A stretch of DNA of 64,000 nt from Desulfitobacterium_A nosdiversum (GCF_049860565.1 NZ_CP172056.1:248001-312000); one strand, 5' to 3'. Positions 41,717 to 50,801 are shown, counted from the first letter of the stretch. A program made the numbers and translations. The notes: generated by a model not told the origin, from the letters alone.

Positions 41717-43102
41717 CTACTCTTCTAAAACTCTCTTGAGTTCTTGTTTAGAAAGTTCAATTGCCCGTAAAACAGTCTCCGGAGCAGGACCTCCCGTTAA
41801 TTTACGTTCCCGCACACAATACTCAATTCCGATACGCTCAAATAAATCTTCTGAAAATACTTCTGAAAACTCTTGAAACTCCTCAAGTTTTAAATCTTCA
41901 AGACCGCAGCCTTTTTTCGTACAGTAAAGAACGAGTCTTCCCACAATTTCATGAGCCTCGCGGAAAGGTACATTCTTCTTTGCCAAATAATCGGCTAAAT
42001 CGGTCGCATTGGTAAATCCGCCTTTAGCTCCCTTTGCCATGACCTCCCGATTGACCTTCATCGTCCGCAGCATCGGTTCAACGACCAACAAGGACTTTTG
42101 AATCGTATCGATTGCATCAAAGACTTGCTCCTTATCCTCTTGCATATCCTTATTATAAGCAAGAGGCAGGCCTTTCATCATGGTTAAGAGCGCAATGAGA
42201 TCCCCATAGACTCGACCGGTTTTTCCTCTCACCAGTTCGGCGACATCAGGATTCTTCTTCTGAGGCATAATACTGGATCCCGTCGAATATCCATCATCCA
42301 TATTGACAAATTGAAACTCTCCGCTTGACCACAGAACGAGTTCCTCACAAAGCCGGCTAAGATGCATCATCCCAATTGAAACTGAACTTAAGAATTCGAT
42401 AGCAAAGTCTCGGTCGCTCACTCCATCCAAACTATTTAAGGTAACTCCGTCAAATCCCAATTCCTGAGCAACTGCTTCACGATCCAAAGGAAAGGTTGTT
42501 CCTGCCATAGCCCCAGAGCCTAATGGAGAAAAATTAAGCCGTTTACGGGTATCGTTAAGTCTGCCCATATCCCGCAAAAACATTTGCACATAAGCAAGCA
42601 AGTGATGCGAAAAAGTGATCGGCTGTGCTTTTTGAAGATGTGTATAACCCGGCATCCAGGTTTCCCGGTGCTCTTGGGCGAGATCGAGAAAAGTATTGAT
42701 CAACTTCGCCATGAGATCTTTTGTTTTGTCAATCTCGGCTCTTAAAAAGAGGCGTAAATCTAGGGCAACTTGGTCATTGCGGCTTCTTCCGGTATGTACC
42801 TTTTTCCCAACGACACCAATTCGCTCGGTGAGGAGTTTCTCGATGTTCATGTGAATGTCTTCAGCACCCACCTCAAATTCAACCTTACCTGTTTGGATAT
42901 CCTTCAGTATATCCTGCAGGCCGTCAATAATTTGCTTTGCTTCAGCTGAAGAGATCACCCCAACCTGTCCAAGCATTCGGGCATGGGCAATACTGCCTTG
43001 GATATCTTGCTTATACAGCCGTTGATCGAAGGAAATAGAAGAATGAAAATCCTCAACTAATGCATCTGTAGTTTTTTCAAAGCGTCCACCCCATAATTTC
43101 AC
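41717..43102 (-). CDS. argH: Argininosuccinate lyase
   Basis: 461 residues, full length. LWGGRFEKTTDALVEDFHSS start, the HTGRSRNDQVALDLRLFLR and MPGYTHLQKAQP segments, and the fumarase-family signature SSIMPQKKNPDVAEL. Splits argininosuccinate into arginine and fumarate. Last step gene of the argF-argG-argH set, about 160 bp after argG with a terminator between. ATG with AAAGGATGA upstream. Confidence 0.96.
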   Translation of the reverse strand: MKLWGGRFEKTTDALVEDFHSSISFDQRLYKQDIQGSIAHARMLGQVGVISSAEAKQIIDGLQDILKDIQTGKVEFEVGAEDIHMNIEKLLTERIGVVGKKVHTGRSRNDQVALDLRLFLRAEIDKTKDLMAKLINTFLDLAQEHRETWMPGYTHLQKAQPITFSHHLLAYVQMFLRDMGRLNDTRKRLNFSPLGSGAMAGTTFPLDREAVAQELGFDGVTLNSLDGVSDRDFAIEFLSSVSIGMMHLSRLCEELVLWSSGEFQFVNMDDGYSTGSSIMPQKKNPDVAELVRGKTGRVYGDLIALLTMMKGLPLAYNKDMQEDKEQVFDAIDTIQKSLLVVEPMLRTMKVNREVMAKGAKGGFTNATDLADYLAKKNVPFREAHEIVGRLVLYCTKKGCGLEDLKLEEFQEFSEVFSEDLFERIGIEYCVRERKLTGGPAPETVLRAIELSKQELKRVLEE

Positions 43103-43199
43103 TGGGAATTCATCCTTTCTTTCTGGTCAAACTTTGTTCCTATTTTACTCTTTTCTTAGGTTGTGTGCAAAAAAATTTGATTATTCTAAAGATAAGTGA

Positions 43200-43226
43200 A
43201 AGCGCCCGTATGGGGCGCTTGTTTTC
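43200..43226 (-). terminator. Terminator between argG and argH
   Basis: AAGCGCCC-GTAT-GGGGCGCTT stem followed by TGTTTTC in plus orientation; on the argG (minus) side the A/T tail is weak, so it may act as an attenuating hairpin. Confidence 0.65.
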
Positions 43227-43265
43227 ATCCATCTAGAGTTTGTAATATCCGCTATTTTTCATCCG

Positions 43266-44474
43266 CTATTTTTTCAGTCCTGATTTCTTCTCCATTAAGG
43301 CTCTAACTTTTAAAGGAAGCCCAAACAAGTTTATAAACCCTTCAGCATCCTTCTGATTATAAACTCCGTCACGTCCGAAGGTAGCAAACTCTTCATTATA
43401 AAGGGAATACGGAGATTTCGTTCCTGCTAAACTGCAATTTCCTTTGTAAAGCTTCAGGCGAACGGTTCCAGTCACATTCTTCTGGGTCACATTAACAAAA
43501 GCATCTAAAGCTTCACGGAGCGGTGAATACCAAACGCCGTCATAAACGAGTTCAGCATATTTTAGAGCAATTTGTTCTTTGTAATGAAGGGTTAAGCGAT
43601 CTAAGGTCAAATGCTCCAAAGCTTGATGGGCGGTATAAAGAATGGTTCCGCCGGGGGTTTCATATACACCGCGGGATTTCATCCCAACCAGGCGGTTTTC
43701 CACCATGTCAACGATGCCGATTCCATGCTTCCCGCCCAGAACATTTAAAGCTTCAATGAACTTAACCGGCGGGAGTTTTTTCCCGTTTAAGCTGACCGGA
43801 ATCCCTTCGACAAACTCTAATTCAAGATACTCCGGCTTGTCCGGAGCTTCTTCAGGAGAAACGCCTAAAAGATAGAGATCTTTTTTAGGCTCATTCCACG
43901 GATCCTCGAGATCTCCGCCCTCGTGGCTTAAGTGCCAGAGATTGCGGTCCATGCTGTAGGGACGATCCTTCGTAACCGGAACCGGAATTCCCCGCTTTTG
44001 CGCATAATCAATCGCATCTTCACGGGATTTGATATCCCAAATCCGCCAAGGGGCAATAATTTCAATATTCGGATTCAGCGCCTTCACACTGAGTTCAAAA
44101 CGGACTTGGTCATTTCCTTTCCCTGTCGCGCCATGGGCAATGGCAACTGCACCTTCTTTTTCTGCAATTTCAACAAGGCGGCGGGCGATAAGGGGACGGG
44201 CAAAGGAAGTACCGAGCAGATATTTCCCTTCATAAACCGCACCCGCTTTTAACGTTGGGTAAATGAAATCGGTAATAAATTCTTCCTGCAAGTCTTCTAT
44301 ATAAAGTTTGCTCGCTCCGCTTTTAATGGCTTTTTCATTCAGGGGTTCGAGTTCTTCTCCCTGTCCAAGATCAGCAGCCATCGCGATAACTTCATAGCCA
44401 TAGTTTTCTTTAAGCCAGGGAATAATAATTGACGTATCCAATCCACCGGAATATGCAAGAACAACCTTTTTCAT
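43266..44474 (-). CDS. argG: Argininosuccinate synthase
   Basis: 402 residues from ATG 44474 (GGAAGAAAT upstream). VVLAYSGGLDTSIIIPWL P-loop, AIAHGATGKGNDQVRFEL, PVTKDRPYSMDRNLWHLSHEGGDLEDP and GTKSPYSLY. Forms argininosuccinate from citrulline, aspartate and ATP. Between argF and argH on the same strand. Confidence 0.97.
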   Translation of the reverse strand: MKKVVLAYSGGLDTSIIIPWLKENYGYEVIAMAADLGQGEELEPLNEKAIKSGASKLYIEDLQEEFITDFIYPTLKAGAVYEGKYLLGTSFARPLIARRLVEIAEKEGAVAIAHGATGKGNDQVRFELSVKALNPNIEIIAPWRIWDIKSREDAIDYAQKRGIPVPVTKDRPYSMDRNLWHLSHEGGDLEDPWNEPKKDLYLLGVSPEEAPDKPEYLELEFVEGIPVSLNGKKLPPVKFIEALNVLGGKHGIGIVDMVENRLVGMKSRGVYETPGGTILYTAHQALEHLTLDRLTLHYKEQIALKYAELVYDGVWYSPLREALDAFVNVTQKNVTGTVRLKLYKGNCSLAGTKSPYSLYNEEFATFGRDGVYNQKDAEGFINLFGLPLKVRALMEKKSGLKK

Positions 44475-44581
44475 TAAGATTTCTTCCTTCCTCATCGTTT
44501 TCAGGCACATATATACCTTTTTACTTCTGCTACTAATATACCTATTCTCAAGTCAATATACAATCCCGGAAATGAGAAGCA

Positions 44582-45523
44582 TTACATGAGTAAGGCTAAA
44601 ATTGCTTTATGGGCATGGAGACGGTTTTCAGCCTCATCAAATACCACGGACTGCGGTCCTTCAAGTACGTCTTCCGTAATTTCTTCTCCACGGTGCGCCG
44701 GCAGACAATGCATAACAATAGCATCCTTATGTGCCGCTTTAAGCGACTGATCATTGATTTGATATCCAACAAATGCTTTTGCCCGAACGGCCGCTTCTTC
44801 TTCCTGACCCATACTCGCCCAAACATCCGTATAGAGAACATCCGCATCCTTAGCTGCAGCAATAGGGTCCTCAACAATTTCAATCAAGCCTCCGCCCTTT
44901 TGGGCAGCAGCCTGAGCTTGGGCAAAAACCTCAGGATCCGGACGATAACCGGCTGGGCTGGCAATGACAATATGCAGACCAAGCTTCGCAATATTCATTA
45001 AGGAATGAGCCATGTTGTTTCCATCCCCGATAAAGCTTAGTTTTAAGCCTGCTAAACGCTGTTTATGCTCTTGAATCGTCAACAAATCAGCTAGAACCTG
45101 CGTAGGATGGAAAAGGTCGGTCAGCCCATTGATAACAGGCACATCGGAATACTCTGCTAAATCAATAACATCCTGATGGCTGTGTGTCCGAATCATGATC
45201 CCGTCAACCATCCGTGAAAGGACACGAGCCGTATCTTTGATCGGTTCGCCACGGCCAATTTGAATATCACGATTGCTTAGAAATAGGGCATGTCCTCCAA
45301 GCTGCAGCATTCCAACCTCAAACGAAACCCGAGTTCGTGTCGAGGATTTCGTAAAAATCATGGCTAAATTCTTTCCTTGAAGAATCGGATGAGGAACTCC
45401 CGCTTTCGTTTCCTCTTTCAATTCCTTCGCGACTTTTAACATATATAGAATCTCATCTGACGTATAATCCTTAAGGGTAATATAATCCCGTCCTTGAAAT
45501 CCTTCTTTATTTAATACAGCCAT
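44582..45523 (-). CDS. argF: Ornithine carbamoyltransferase
   Basis: 313 residues. Carbamoyl-phosphate loop FTKSSTRTRVSFEVG, HSHQDVIDLAEY, NGLTDLFHPTQVLADLLT, the ornithine loop DVWASMGQEEEA, and HCLPAHRGEEIT. ATG with AAGGAGGG upstream. Its promoter is covered by two ARG boxes (45549-45586), so repression by an ArgR/AhrC-type protein is expected. Confidence 0.97.
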   Translation of the reverse strand: MAVLNKEGFQGRDYITLKDYTSDEILYMLKVAKELKEETKAGVPHPILQGKNLAMIFTKSSTRTRVSFEVGMLQLGGHALFLSNRDIQIGRGEPIKDTARVLSRMVDGIMIRTHSHQDVIDLAEYSDVPVINGLTDLFHPTQVLADLLTIQEHKQRLAGLKLSFIGDGNNMAHSLMNIAKLGLHIVIASPAGYRPDPEVFAQAQAAAQKGGGLIEIVEDPIAAAKDADVLYTDVWASMGQEEEAAVRAKAFVGYQINDQSLKAAHKDAIVMHCLPAHRGEEITEDVLEGPQSVVFDEAENRLHAHKAILALLM

Positions 45524-45548
45524 TTTGATTACCCTCCTTTTTATTAAT

Positions 45549-45586
45549 ACTGAATTATTATACTTATATATGCATAATAATTCAAT
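45549..45586 (-). promoter_or_regulatory. argF promoter overlapped by tandem ARG boxes
   Basis: Two 18-bp boxes (45549-45566 and 45569-45586) of the TGAATWWWWATTCA type: TGAATTATTAT...ATAATAATTCA, separated by 2-3 bp as in known ArgR/AhrC operators. On the minus strand a sigma-A promoter, TTGAAT (45585-45580) and TATAAT (45562-45557) with a 17-bp spacer, lies wholly inside. Binding would exclude RNA polymerase. Confidence 0.85.
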
Positions 45587-45751
45587 AGGTTTGTCCCTAT
45601 TTATTCAAGATTCTTCTGTATAATGCCACATAGCGAAATATAAGCTTTTAAAAAAGAAATGAATATTCAAGGAAAAAACTTATAAGTATATGGAGATGCC
45701 TCGTTAAACATTTAAAATCAAAACTTCATAAAAGAAAAGGAGGAATTCTTC

Positions 45752-46753
45752 TTGCGCTGGTCAGATCGAATCAAGCTTGCCCTCGAAACCTTTAAACGTA
45801 CAGCCCTCCCGTTATACATTTGGTATTTCATCTTCGCTTTCGTTGGAGTCGGATTAGTCCTTGCCGGATCTATACCCTTTTTAGCACCTATAATCCGCTT
45901 AAAAGGAACCCTCTCCAGCCCCTTTCTCAACCCTAACGTACCGATGCCCCCTGGTCGCGGCTTTTCAAGCGGTTCATCTCCCTTTGGTCATAGTATATCC
46001 CCTTACTCAGATCAAGCTCCTTATATATTCCTTATCCTTATAATCCTCTTCTTTCTTGCCTGGATTGTATCTTCCGCATTCATCACCGGAATGTTCAATC
46101 TTACCCAAAAGGGATTCCATGAAAAAGTATCTTTTCGTGATTTTCGCTTTTCAGGAATCCCTCGCACTTTAGGCTGGTACGGAATTTTGACCCTAGTCAG
46201 CTTATTATTAATCGTTGCTGGAATTATCGGCGCCCTTGCGCTTAAGAGAATGACGTACCTTCTCCCATTCTTTGCGGTTCTCTATGTTCTATCTTTAATT
46301 GCACTCGGCATCTTTTTAGCACCCTGGCTTTCTACCTCTGCCTTTTATATGCTTAATCATCGCGAACTCAGCTTTACACGCTCCCTGAGCAGCAGCTGGG
46401 ATTTTTATCGGCAAAACATGGGTTCCTTATGGCTGCTTTTCATTACCCTGATTGGAATTCAAGTCCTTCTCTCACTTATCAATCAAGCCTCGCAGGCGCT
46501 CGGTATTTTTACAGCCCTGATTGTCGGACCCTTTACAGCAATTCTTCCTATTGTTTGGATCCTATCTCTGGAGGAAGAACAAAATCAGCATAACACAAAT
46601 TCCATTCCTTCTTCTATTTCTCCATCTGCTCCAGATTTCCCTTCATCCTCAGAGGCTTCATCATCACAAACTCCTCTTACTTCCCCACCGGAAAATCAAG
46701 ATCCTCCCTTAGAGGATGAACCCGAAACCCCACCTACTGATACCAATAATTAA
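45752..46753 (+). CDS. Polytopic membrane protein of unknown function
   Basis: 333 residues. About six membrane segments, at 22-47, 85-110, 140-160, 165-185, 220-240 and 250-270, with a short Pro/Gly/Ser loop after the first. The C-terminal 60 residues are Pro/Ser/Thr-rich and acidic (SAPDFPSSSEASSSQ, PPLEDEPETPPTDTNN). TTG start behind AAAGGAGGAA. Resembles DUF975/GlpM-like membrane domains only loosely. Divergent from argF; upstream of the SPFH set but with its own terminator. Confidence 0.75.
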   Translation: MRWSDRIKLALETFKRTALPLYIWYFIFAFVGVGLVLAGSIPFLAPIIRLKGTLSSPFLNPNVPMPPGRGFSSGSSPFGHSISPYSDQAPYIFLILIILFFLAWIVSSAFITGMFNLTQKGFHEKVSFRDFRFSGIPRTLGWYGILTLVSLLLIVAGIIGALALKRMTYLLPFFAVLYVLSLIALGIFLAPWLSTSAFYMLNHRELSFTRSLSSSWDFYRQNMGSLWLLFITLIGIQVLLSLINQASQALGIFTALIVGPFTAILPIVWILSLEEEQNQHNTNSIPSSISPSAPDFPSSSEASSSQTPLTSPPENQDPPLEDEPETPPTDTNN

Positions 46754-46766
46754 CGCTATAATTATG

Positions 46767-46799
46767 TACCTCCTGCCCTTCAGCCGGGAGGTTTTTTTT
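46767..46799 (+). terminator. Terminator after membrane protein
   Basis: ACCTCC...GGGAGGT stem and T8. Confidence 0.85.
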
Positions 46800-46917
46800 C
46801 ACCCATCAGCAAATACAAATTTCCATATTTATAGATTTAAACTGTTTACATATATTATATACAGTGATATCATATTAGTATCATATTGATCTTAAGTTTA
46901 AACAACTAAAGGGGGTT

Positions 46918-47769
46918 ATTACTACGAAAGAAACAAAAGCATGGACTCTCAACGGCTATTTTATCCTCATTTTGATCCTTGCTTTACTGGGAACAGGAGC
47001 AGTCCTAATTGCAAAACTCAATCTTTTTAGCATCGCCTTATTGCTCCTAGGCATTATTCTATTAACAGGAATCCAGGTCGTTCAGCCTAACAAAGCCTAC
47101 GCTGTTACGTTTTTTGGCAGCTATATCGGTACGATCCGCGAACCCGGATTTTGGTTTACTCTTCCCTTCTCTATGCGTAAAGCAGTATCTCTCAGAGTCC
47201 GCAACTTTAACAGCAAAACCCTAAAGGTCAATGATACGGAAGGTAATCCGGTAGAAATTGCTGCTGTTGTTGTATTCCGAGTCGTTGATACCGCTAAAGC
47301 TATTTTTGATGTCGATAAATATGAACAATTCGTTGAAATTCAAAGTGAAACCGCTCTTCGTCATGTCGCCAGCCAGTATCCCTATGATACCTTTGATACA
47401 GGAATAACAGGCTATTCCTTGCGTGGCAACGGCGAGGAGGTTGCTCAAGAGCTGGCTCAAGAACTTCAACAACGGCTTTCACTCGCAGGTGTGGAGGTTT
47501 CGGAAGCGCGTTTGACTCATTTAGCCTATTCCACAGAAATAGCAGGATCGATGCTGCAGCGCCAACAAGCGAGTGCTATCCTTGCCGCCCGGCAAATTAT
47601 TGTCGATGGAGCAATGGGCATGGTGCAAATGGCCATTGAACGTCTTGAAAAGGAAAATGTCGTTAATCTTGATGAAGAGCGCAAGGCTGCTATGATAAAC
47701 AACCTGCTCGTCGCAATTGTTTCTGACCGTTCAGCTCAGCCTGTTATCAACACGGGCTCACTTTACTAA
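46918..47769 (+). CDS. SPFH/Band 7 (flotillin-like) membrane protein
   Basis: About 283 residues. N-terminal hydrophobic hairpin (two helices, GYFILILILALLGTGAVLIA and LFSIALLLLGIILLTGI). An SPFH core follows (VQPNKAYAVTFFGSYIGTIR...RNFNSKTLKVNDTEGNPVEI...VVFRVVDTAKAIFDVDKYEQ). The family-typical KAWTLNGY segment lies upstream of the first TTG (46972), so the true start is earlier. The only candidates are ATT 46918 or ACG 46924, behind AAAGGGGG. The boundary is uncertain; 46972 is the conservative start. Followed by RHH and GPP34 genes in the same direction. Confidence 0.8.
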   Translation: MTTKETKAWTLNGYFILILILALLGTGAVLIAKLNLFSIALLLLGIILLTGIQVVQPNKAYAVTFFGSYIGTIREPGFWFTLPFSMRKAVSLRVRNFNSKTLKVNDTEGNPVEIAAVVVFRVVDTAKAIFDVDKYEQFVEIQSETALRHVASQYPYDTFDTGITGYSLRGNGEEVAQELAQELQQRLSLAGVEVSEARLTHLAYSTEIAGSMLQRQQASAILAARQIIVDGAMGMVQMAIERLEKENVVNLDEERKAAMINNLLVAIVSDRSAQPVINTGSLY

Positions 47770-47819
47770 AACATTGCTTATCCTTTCGAAACTTAGACTT
47801 AGACAGGTGTTGATACAGA

Positions 47820-48017
47820 ATGGGCAAGAAACAATTTGCTCTGCGTCTCGATCCTAAGCTATATTCTGCATTAGAGAAATGGGCAAATGATGAATTTAGA
47901 AGTGTCAATGCCCACATCGAGTTTTTGCTCCGTGAAGCAGTTCGTCGTACAGGCCGGCTTAATATAAAGAACACGTCAGAAGAAGGAATTGATTCGGAGT
48001 CCCAAAACATCGAGTAA
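47820..48017 (+). CDS. Ribbon-helix-helix (Arc-type) protein
   Basis: 65 residues. KKQFALRLDPKLYSALEKWA followed by NAHIEFLLREAVRRTGR is an Arc/MetJ-type RHH fold: strand FALRL, two helices. An acidic tail follows. ATG start, 51 bp after the SPFH stop. Consistently placed between an SPFH gene and a GPP34 gene, it is more likely a regulator or a linked assembly partner than an antitoxin, since no toxin is next to it. Confidence 0.85.
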   Translation: MGKKQFALRLDPKLYSALEKWANDEFRSVNAHIEFLLREAVRRTGRLNIKNTSEEGIDSESQNIE

Positions 48018-48043
48018 TCCAGTATCTTGAGGAGCGGATATTC

Positions 48044-48679
48044 ATGCTTAATCTTTTAGAAGAGTTATTACTCCTATGCATCCACGAGGAAAAAGGAACA
48101 ATTTCCTTTAATGCCTCCACAAAAATTGACGTTTGCCTTGCCGGCGCCCTCCTCATGGAGTTAGAGCTTCTTCATCGTGTAAAGGCTAACAAAAAGGCTG
48201 TTGAAATCACCGACCGTACCCCAACCGGCAATCTCCACCTCGATTCCCTTCTCAAGCTTATTGATAATTCAAAGCGTCTTCGTTCTCCTGCCCATTGGAT
48301 AACAAAGGTTAAAGGAATGTTTAAGCATCTCCGCCGGGAATGTTTAGAACACCTTGCCGATAACGGATTTCTGCAGGAAGAGGAACGTCAAGTCTTCTTG
48401 TTTTTTAATTTAACAGTCTATCCTTTACTGGATGACCGTCCTAAAAAAGAAATACGCGATCAAATCCGCCTCGTGATTCTCCGCGGAGAAACCCCAAGTC
48501 CCCGAACCGCTCATCTTATCACCCTAGTTCATGCCTGTGGCCTAACATCTACTCTTTTTGATAAAGAAGAACGAAGAGACGCCCGCAAAAAGATCAAAGC
48601 AATGGTTAAGGAGGACCCCCTCGCTCAAGCGATCATTCAGACAATTCAGGGAGCAAATGCAGCTGCTTATTCTGGCTAA
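48044..48679 (+). CDS. GPP34 (GOLPH3-like) family protein
   Basis: 211 residues. LLEELLLLCIHEEKGTIS start, AGALLMELELLHRV, PTGNLHLDSLLKLI, ALL-alpha repeats and LRGETPSPRTAHLITLVHACGL. These match the Golgi phosphoprotein 3 (GPP34) family, whose eukaryotic members bind phosphatidylinositol-4-phosphate at the Golgi. Bacterial roles are unclear. Cotranscribed with the RHH and SPFH genes: 26 bp spacing and ATG behind GAGGAGCGG. Confidence 0.88.
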   Translation: MLNLLEELLLLCIHEEKGTISFNASTKIDVCLAGALLMELELLHRVKANKKAVEITDRTPTGNLHLDSLLKLIDNSKRLRSPAHWITKVKGMFKHLRRECLEHLADNGFLQEEERQVFLFFNLTVYPLLDDRPKKEIRDQIRLVILRGETPSPRTAHLITLVHACGLTSTLFDKEERRDARKKIKAMVKEDPLAQAIIQTIQGANAAAYSG

Positions 48680-48728
48680 CCATTTAGGGCATAGAAATTA
48701 AATCGATATTTACCCCTATATAGCAGAG

Positions 48729-48762
48729 CCAGCAGATTTTTAAGCAATCTGCTGGTTTTTCT
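48729..48762 (+). terminator. Terminator after GPP34 gene
   Basis: CCAGCAGATT / AATCTGCTGG stem plus TTTTTCT. Confidence 0.85.
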
Positions 48763-48872
48763 ACTAAAGGAAATTATGCATATTAATTGACTAGTAATTT
48801 ACGAATAACCAGGTCTATAATATTTAAAAAAAAAGTGATTTTCGCTTATGCAGATGGAGCTGGGATAATAAA

Positions 48873-49529
48873 ATGACACGACCATTGATAGGAATCGTCC
48901 CCTTATACGACGACGACAAAGAAAGTTACTGGATGTTACCCGGTTATATGAAAGGAATTGAAGAAGCCGGCGGAATTCCCGTCATGCTTCCTTTGACAAC
49001 TCATATTGAAGTAATTGAGCAGCTTGCTCATACTTTTGACGGTTTTCTAATGACTGGAGGGCATGATGTTGACCCTCAACTATACGGCGAAAATCCTCAA
49101 GAATTTTGCGGAAATATATGCAAAGAACGAGATCATATGGAGGAAATTCTTTTAAACAAAGCTCTACAGTTTGATAAACCCGTATTGGGAATCTGCCGTG
49201 GAATTCAATTAGTAAATGTCTTGTTAGGCGGTACACTTTATCAGGATATTCCATCACAGTTCGAAACAGATACCCCAATCAACCATGCACAAAAACCGCC
49301 TTATGACATACCTATACATCGCATTAATATTGAAAAGGGAACTCCGTTTTATAATATTTTGAAATCTGAGTCCATAATGGTAAACAGTTATCATCATCAA
49401 GGAATCAAAAAACTATCACCGCAATTACGCTGTGCAGCTAAGGCAGTGGATGATTTAATCGAGGCCGTCTACATGCCGGAAAAAAGCTTTGTTGTAGCCG
49501 TACAATGGCACCCGGAATTTTGTTATTAG
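48873..49529 (+). CDS. puuD: Gamma-glutamyl-gamma-aminobutyrate hydrolase-like amidotransferase (PuuD type) with in-frame TAG
   Basis: 218 residues up to TAG 49527-49529. Class I glutamine amidotransferase of the peptidase C26 group: GFLMTGGHDVDPQLYGE, Cys nucleophile in VLGICRGIQLVN, and VQWHPEF with catalytic His and Glu. In relatives the domain continues past WHPEFxY with a KLFxAFVxAC helix. Here the same frame, after TAG, reads IDKNNFKLLVSFIQSCLKLN, then DHALG to a second TAG (49605-49607). So either a nonsense mutation cut about 26 residues or the TAG is read. All catalytic residues precede it. ATG with GGAGCTGGG upstream. Confidence 0.85.
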   Translation: MTRPLIGIVPLYDDDKESYWMLPGYMKGIEEAGGIPVMLPLTTHIEVIEQLAHTFDGFLMTGGHDVDPQLYGENPQEFCGNICKERDHMEEILLNKALQFDKPVLGICRGIQLVNVLLGGTLYQDIPSQFETDTPINHAQKPPYDIPIHRINIEKGTPFYNILKSESIMVNSYHHQGIKKLSPQLRCAAKAVDDLIEAVYMPEKSFVVAVQWHPEFCY

Positions 49530-49740
49530 ATTGATAAAAATAACTTTAAATTACTTGTTTCCTTTATTCAGTCGTGCTTAAAGCTAAATGATCATGCATT
49601 GGGATAGCAGGGCATAAATATATACAGGAAGCTCACTTAAAAATGTACCCTGTAAAATGGACAGCAAAAAAGAGGCATCATGCCGAACTTTTTATGACTC
49701 TGTTTTACAGGGGCATTTTTTGTTATGCTGACTATGTGGA

Positions 49741-50205
49741 GTGGATGAAAAGATGGGAACAAATCGTTTTACAGAGGAACAGCAGGCAATGCTGCGGCAG
49801 AATCCATATGTAGTCAAGGTAAGTGAAACATCGATTACATATTCGGTTGACTTTAAAGAACGATTCTATCGTGAATATAAGGCTGGAAATATGCCTTCTG
49901 CTATTTTACGAGGGATGGGTTTTGATCCTCGTGTGTTGGGGAAAAAGCGGATTGACCGTTTTGTTGGAAATGTTAGTAAGTACGAGGCGCACAACGAAGA
50001 TTTTCATGACCGGCGTAAAGATAGTACTGGTCGTCCAAGAACAAAAGACCTGACGTCCGAGGAGAAAATATCTCGCTTAGAGCATCAGGTTCAGTATTTA
50101 AAACAAGAGAATGAATTTCTAAAAAAAATCAACTTTTTAGAAAAGAAGGCACAATGGGAAGCCAAGCGGCGCCAGCAGAAAAATACAAGATCATCCAAAA
50201 AATGA
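49741..50205 (+). CDS. IS3-family transposase OrfA
   Basis: 154 residues. HTH-like N-terminus (VDFKERFYREYKAGNMPSAI, FDPRVLGKKRIDRFVG) and a coiled coil (ISRLEHQVQYLKQENEFLKK) before a run of eight A (50121-50128). The run allows -1 slippage into the orfB frame (KKNQLFRKEGTMGSQAAPAE). OrfA alone regulates; the fusion is the transposase (IS3 family knowledge). ATG at 49753 is an alternative start. Confidence 0.85.
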   Translation: MDEKMGTNRFTEEQQAMLRQNPYVVKVSETSITYSVDFKERFYREYKAGNMPSAILRGMGFDPRVLGKKRIDRFVGNVSKYEAHNEDFHDRRKDSTGRPRTKDLTSEEKISRLEHQVQYLKQENEFLKKINFLEKKAQWEAKRRQQKNTRSSKK

Positions 50206-50801
50206 CCCGACGGGATAATAACTTTTTGAACATAACATGGCTGTGCAAATATGCCGGCGTTTCCCGTTCCGGATACTACCGTTGGCTGAAGGCTGCAGAT
50301 GTGAGAACTGCACAATATGAACAGGACAAGAAAGACTTTGAGGTGATTCTGGCGGCTTACCAGTTCCGCGGTTATGACAAAGGAGTCCGAGGTATCTACA
50401 TGCGACTGCTGCACCAGGGAATCCGTATGAACCGAAAGAAAATCTCGCGGCTGATGAAAAAGTTTGGACTGAAATGCACGATTCGGAAAGCAAATCCATA
50501 CCGACGTATGGCAAAAGCTTTGAGAACCAGCAATGTAGCCGATAATCTTGTTAACCGTGAGTTCGAGGAACACGGCCCAAGGGCCATACTTTTAACAGAT
50601 ATTACTTACATGTTCTACCGCAACAGCCAGAAAGCGTATCTCTCAACAATTTTAGATGCCTGCACCAAGCAGGTGTTGGCATATGTAGTTAGCAACTCTT
50701 TGGAAGTGGACTTTGTATTAGAAACGGTCAATCATCTGATCCAAGAACACGGAATTTCTTTGAACAAGGAAACCATTATCCATTCAGATCAGGGCTGCCA
50801 T
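50154..50801 (+). CDS. IS3 transposase OrfB, 5' exon (intron-interrupted)
   Basis: 216 codons before the intron. HTH_21 region (WLCKYAGVSRSGYYRWLKAA) and the first part of the DDE core: ILLTDITYMF with the first Asp, and IIHSDQGCH with the second Asp. The exon breaks precisely between HSDQGCH and the YTS of exon 2 (52928). Overlaps orfA in the -1 frame. Without splicing the frame reads through to VRQEVA and stops at 50822. Confidence 0.88.

Noticed and set aside
47820..48017. RHH protein as the antitoxin of a toxin-antitoxin pair
   Set aside because: Neighbours are SPFH and GPP34 proteins, neither resembling RelE, MazF, HicA or other toxins.
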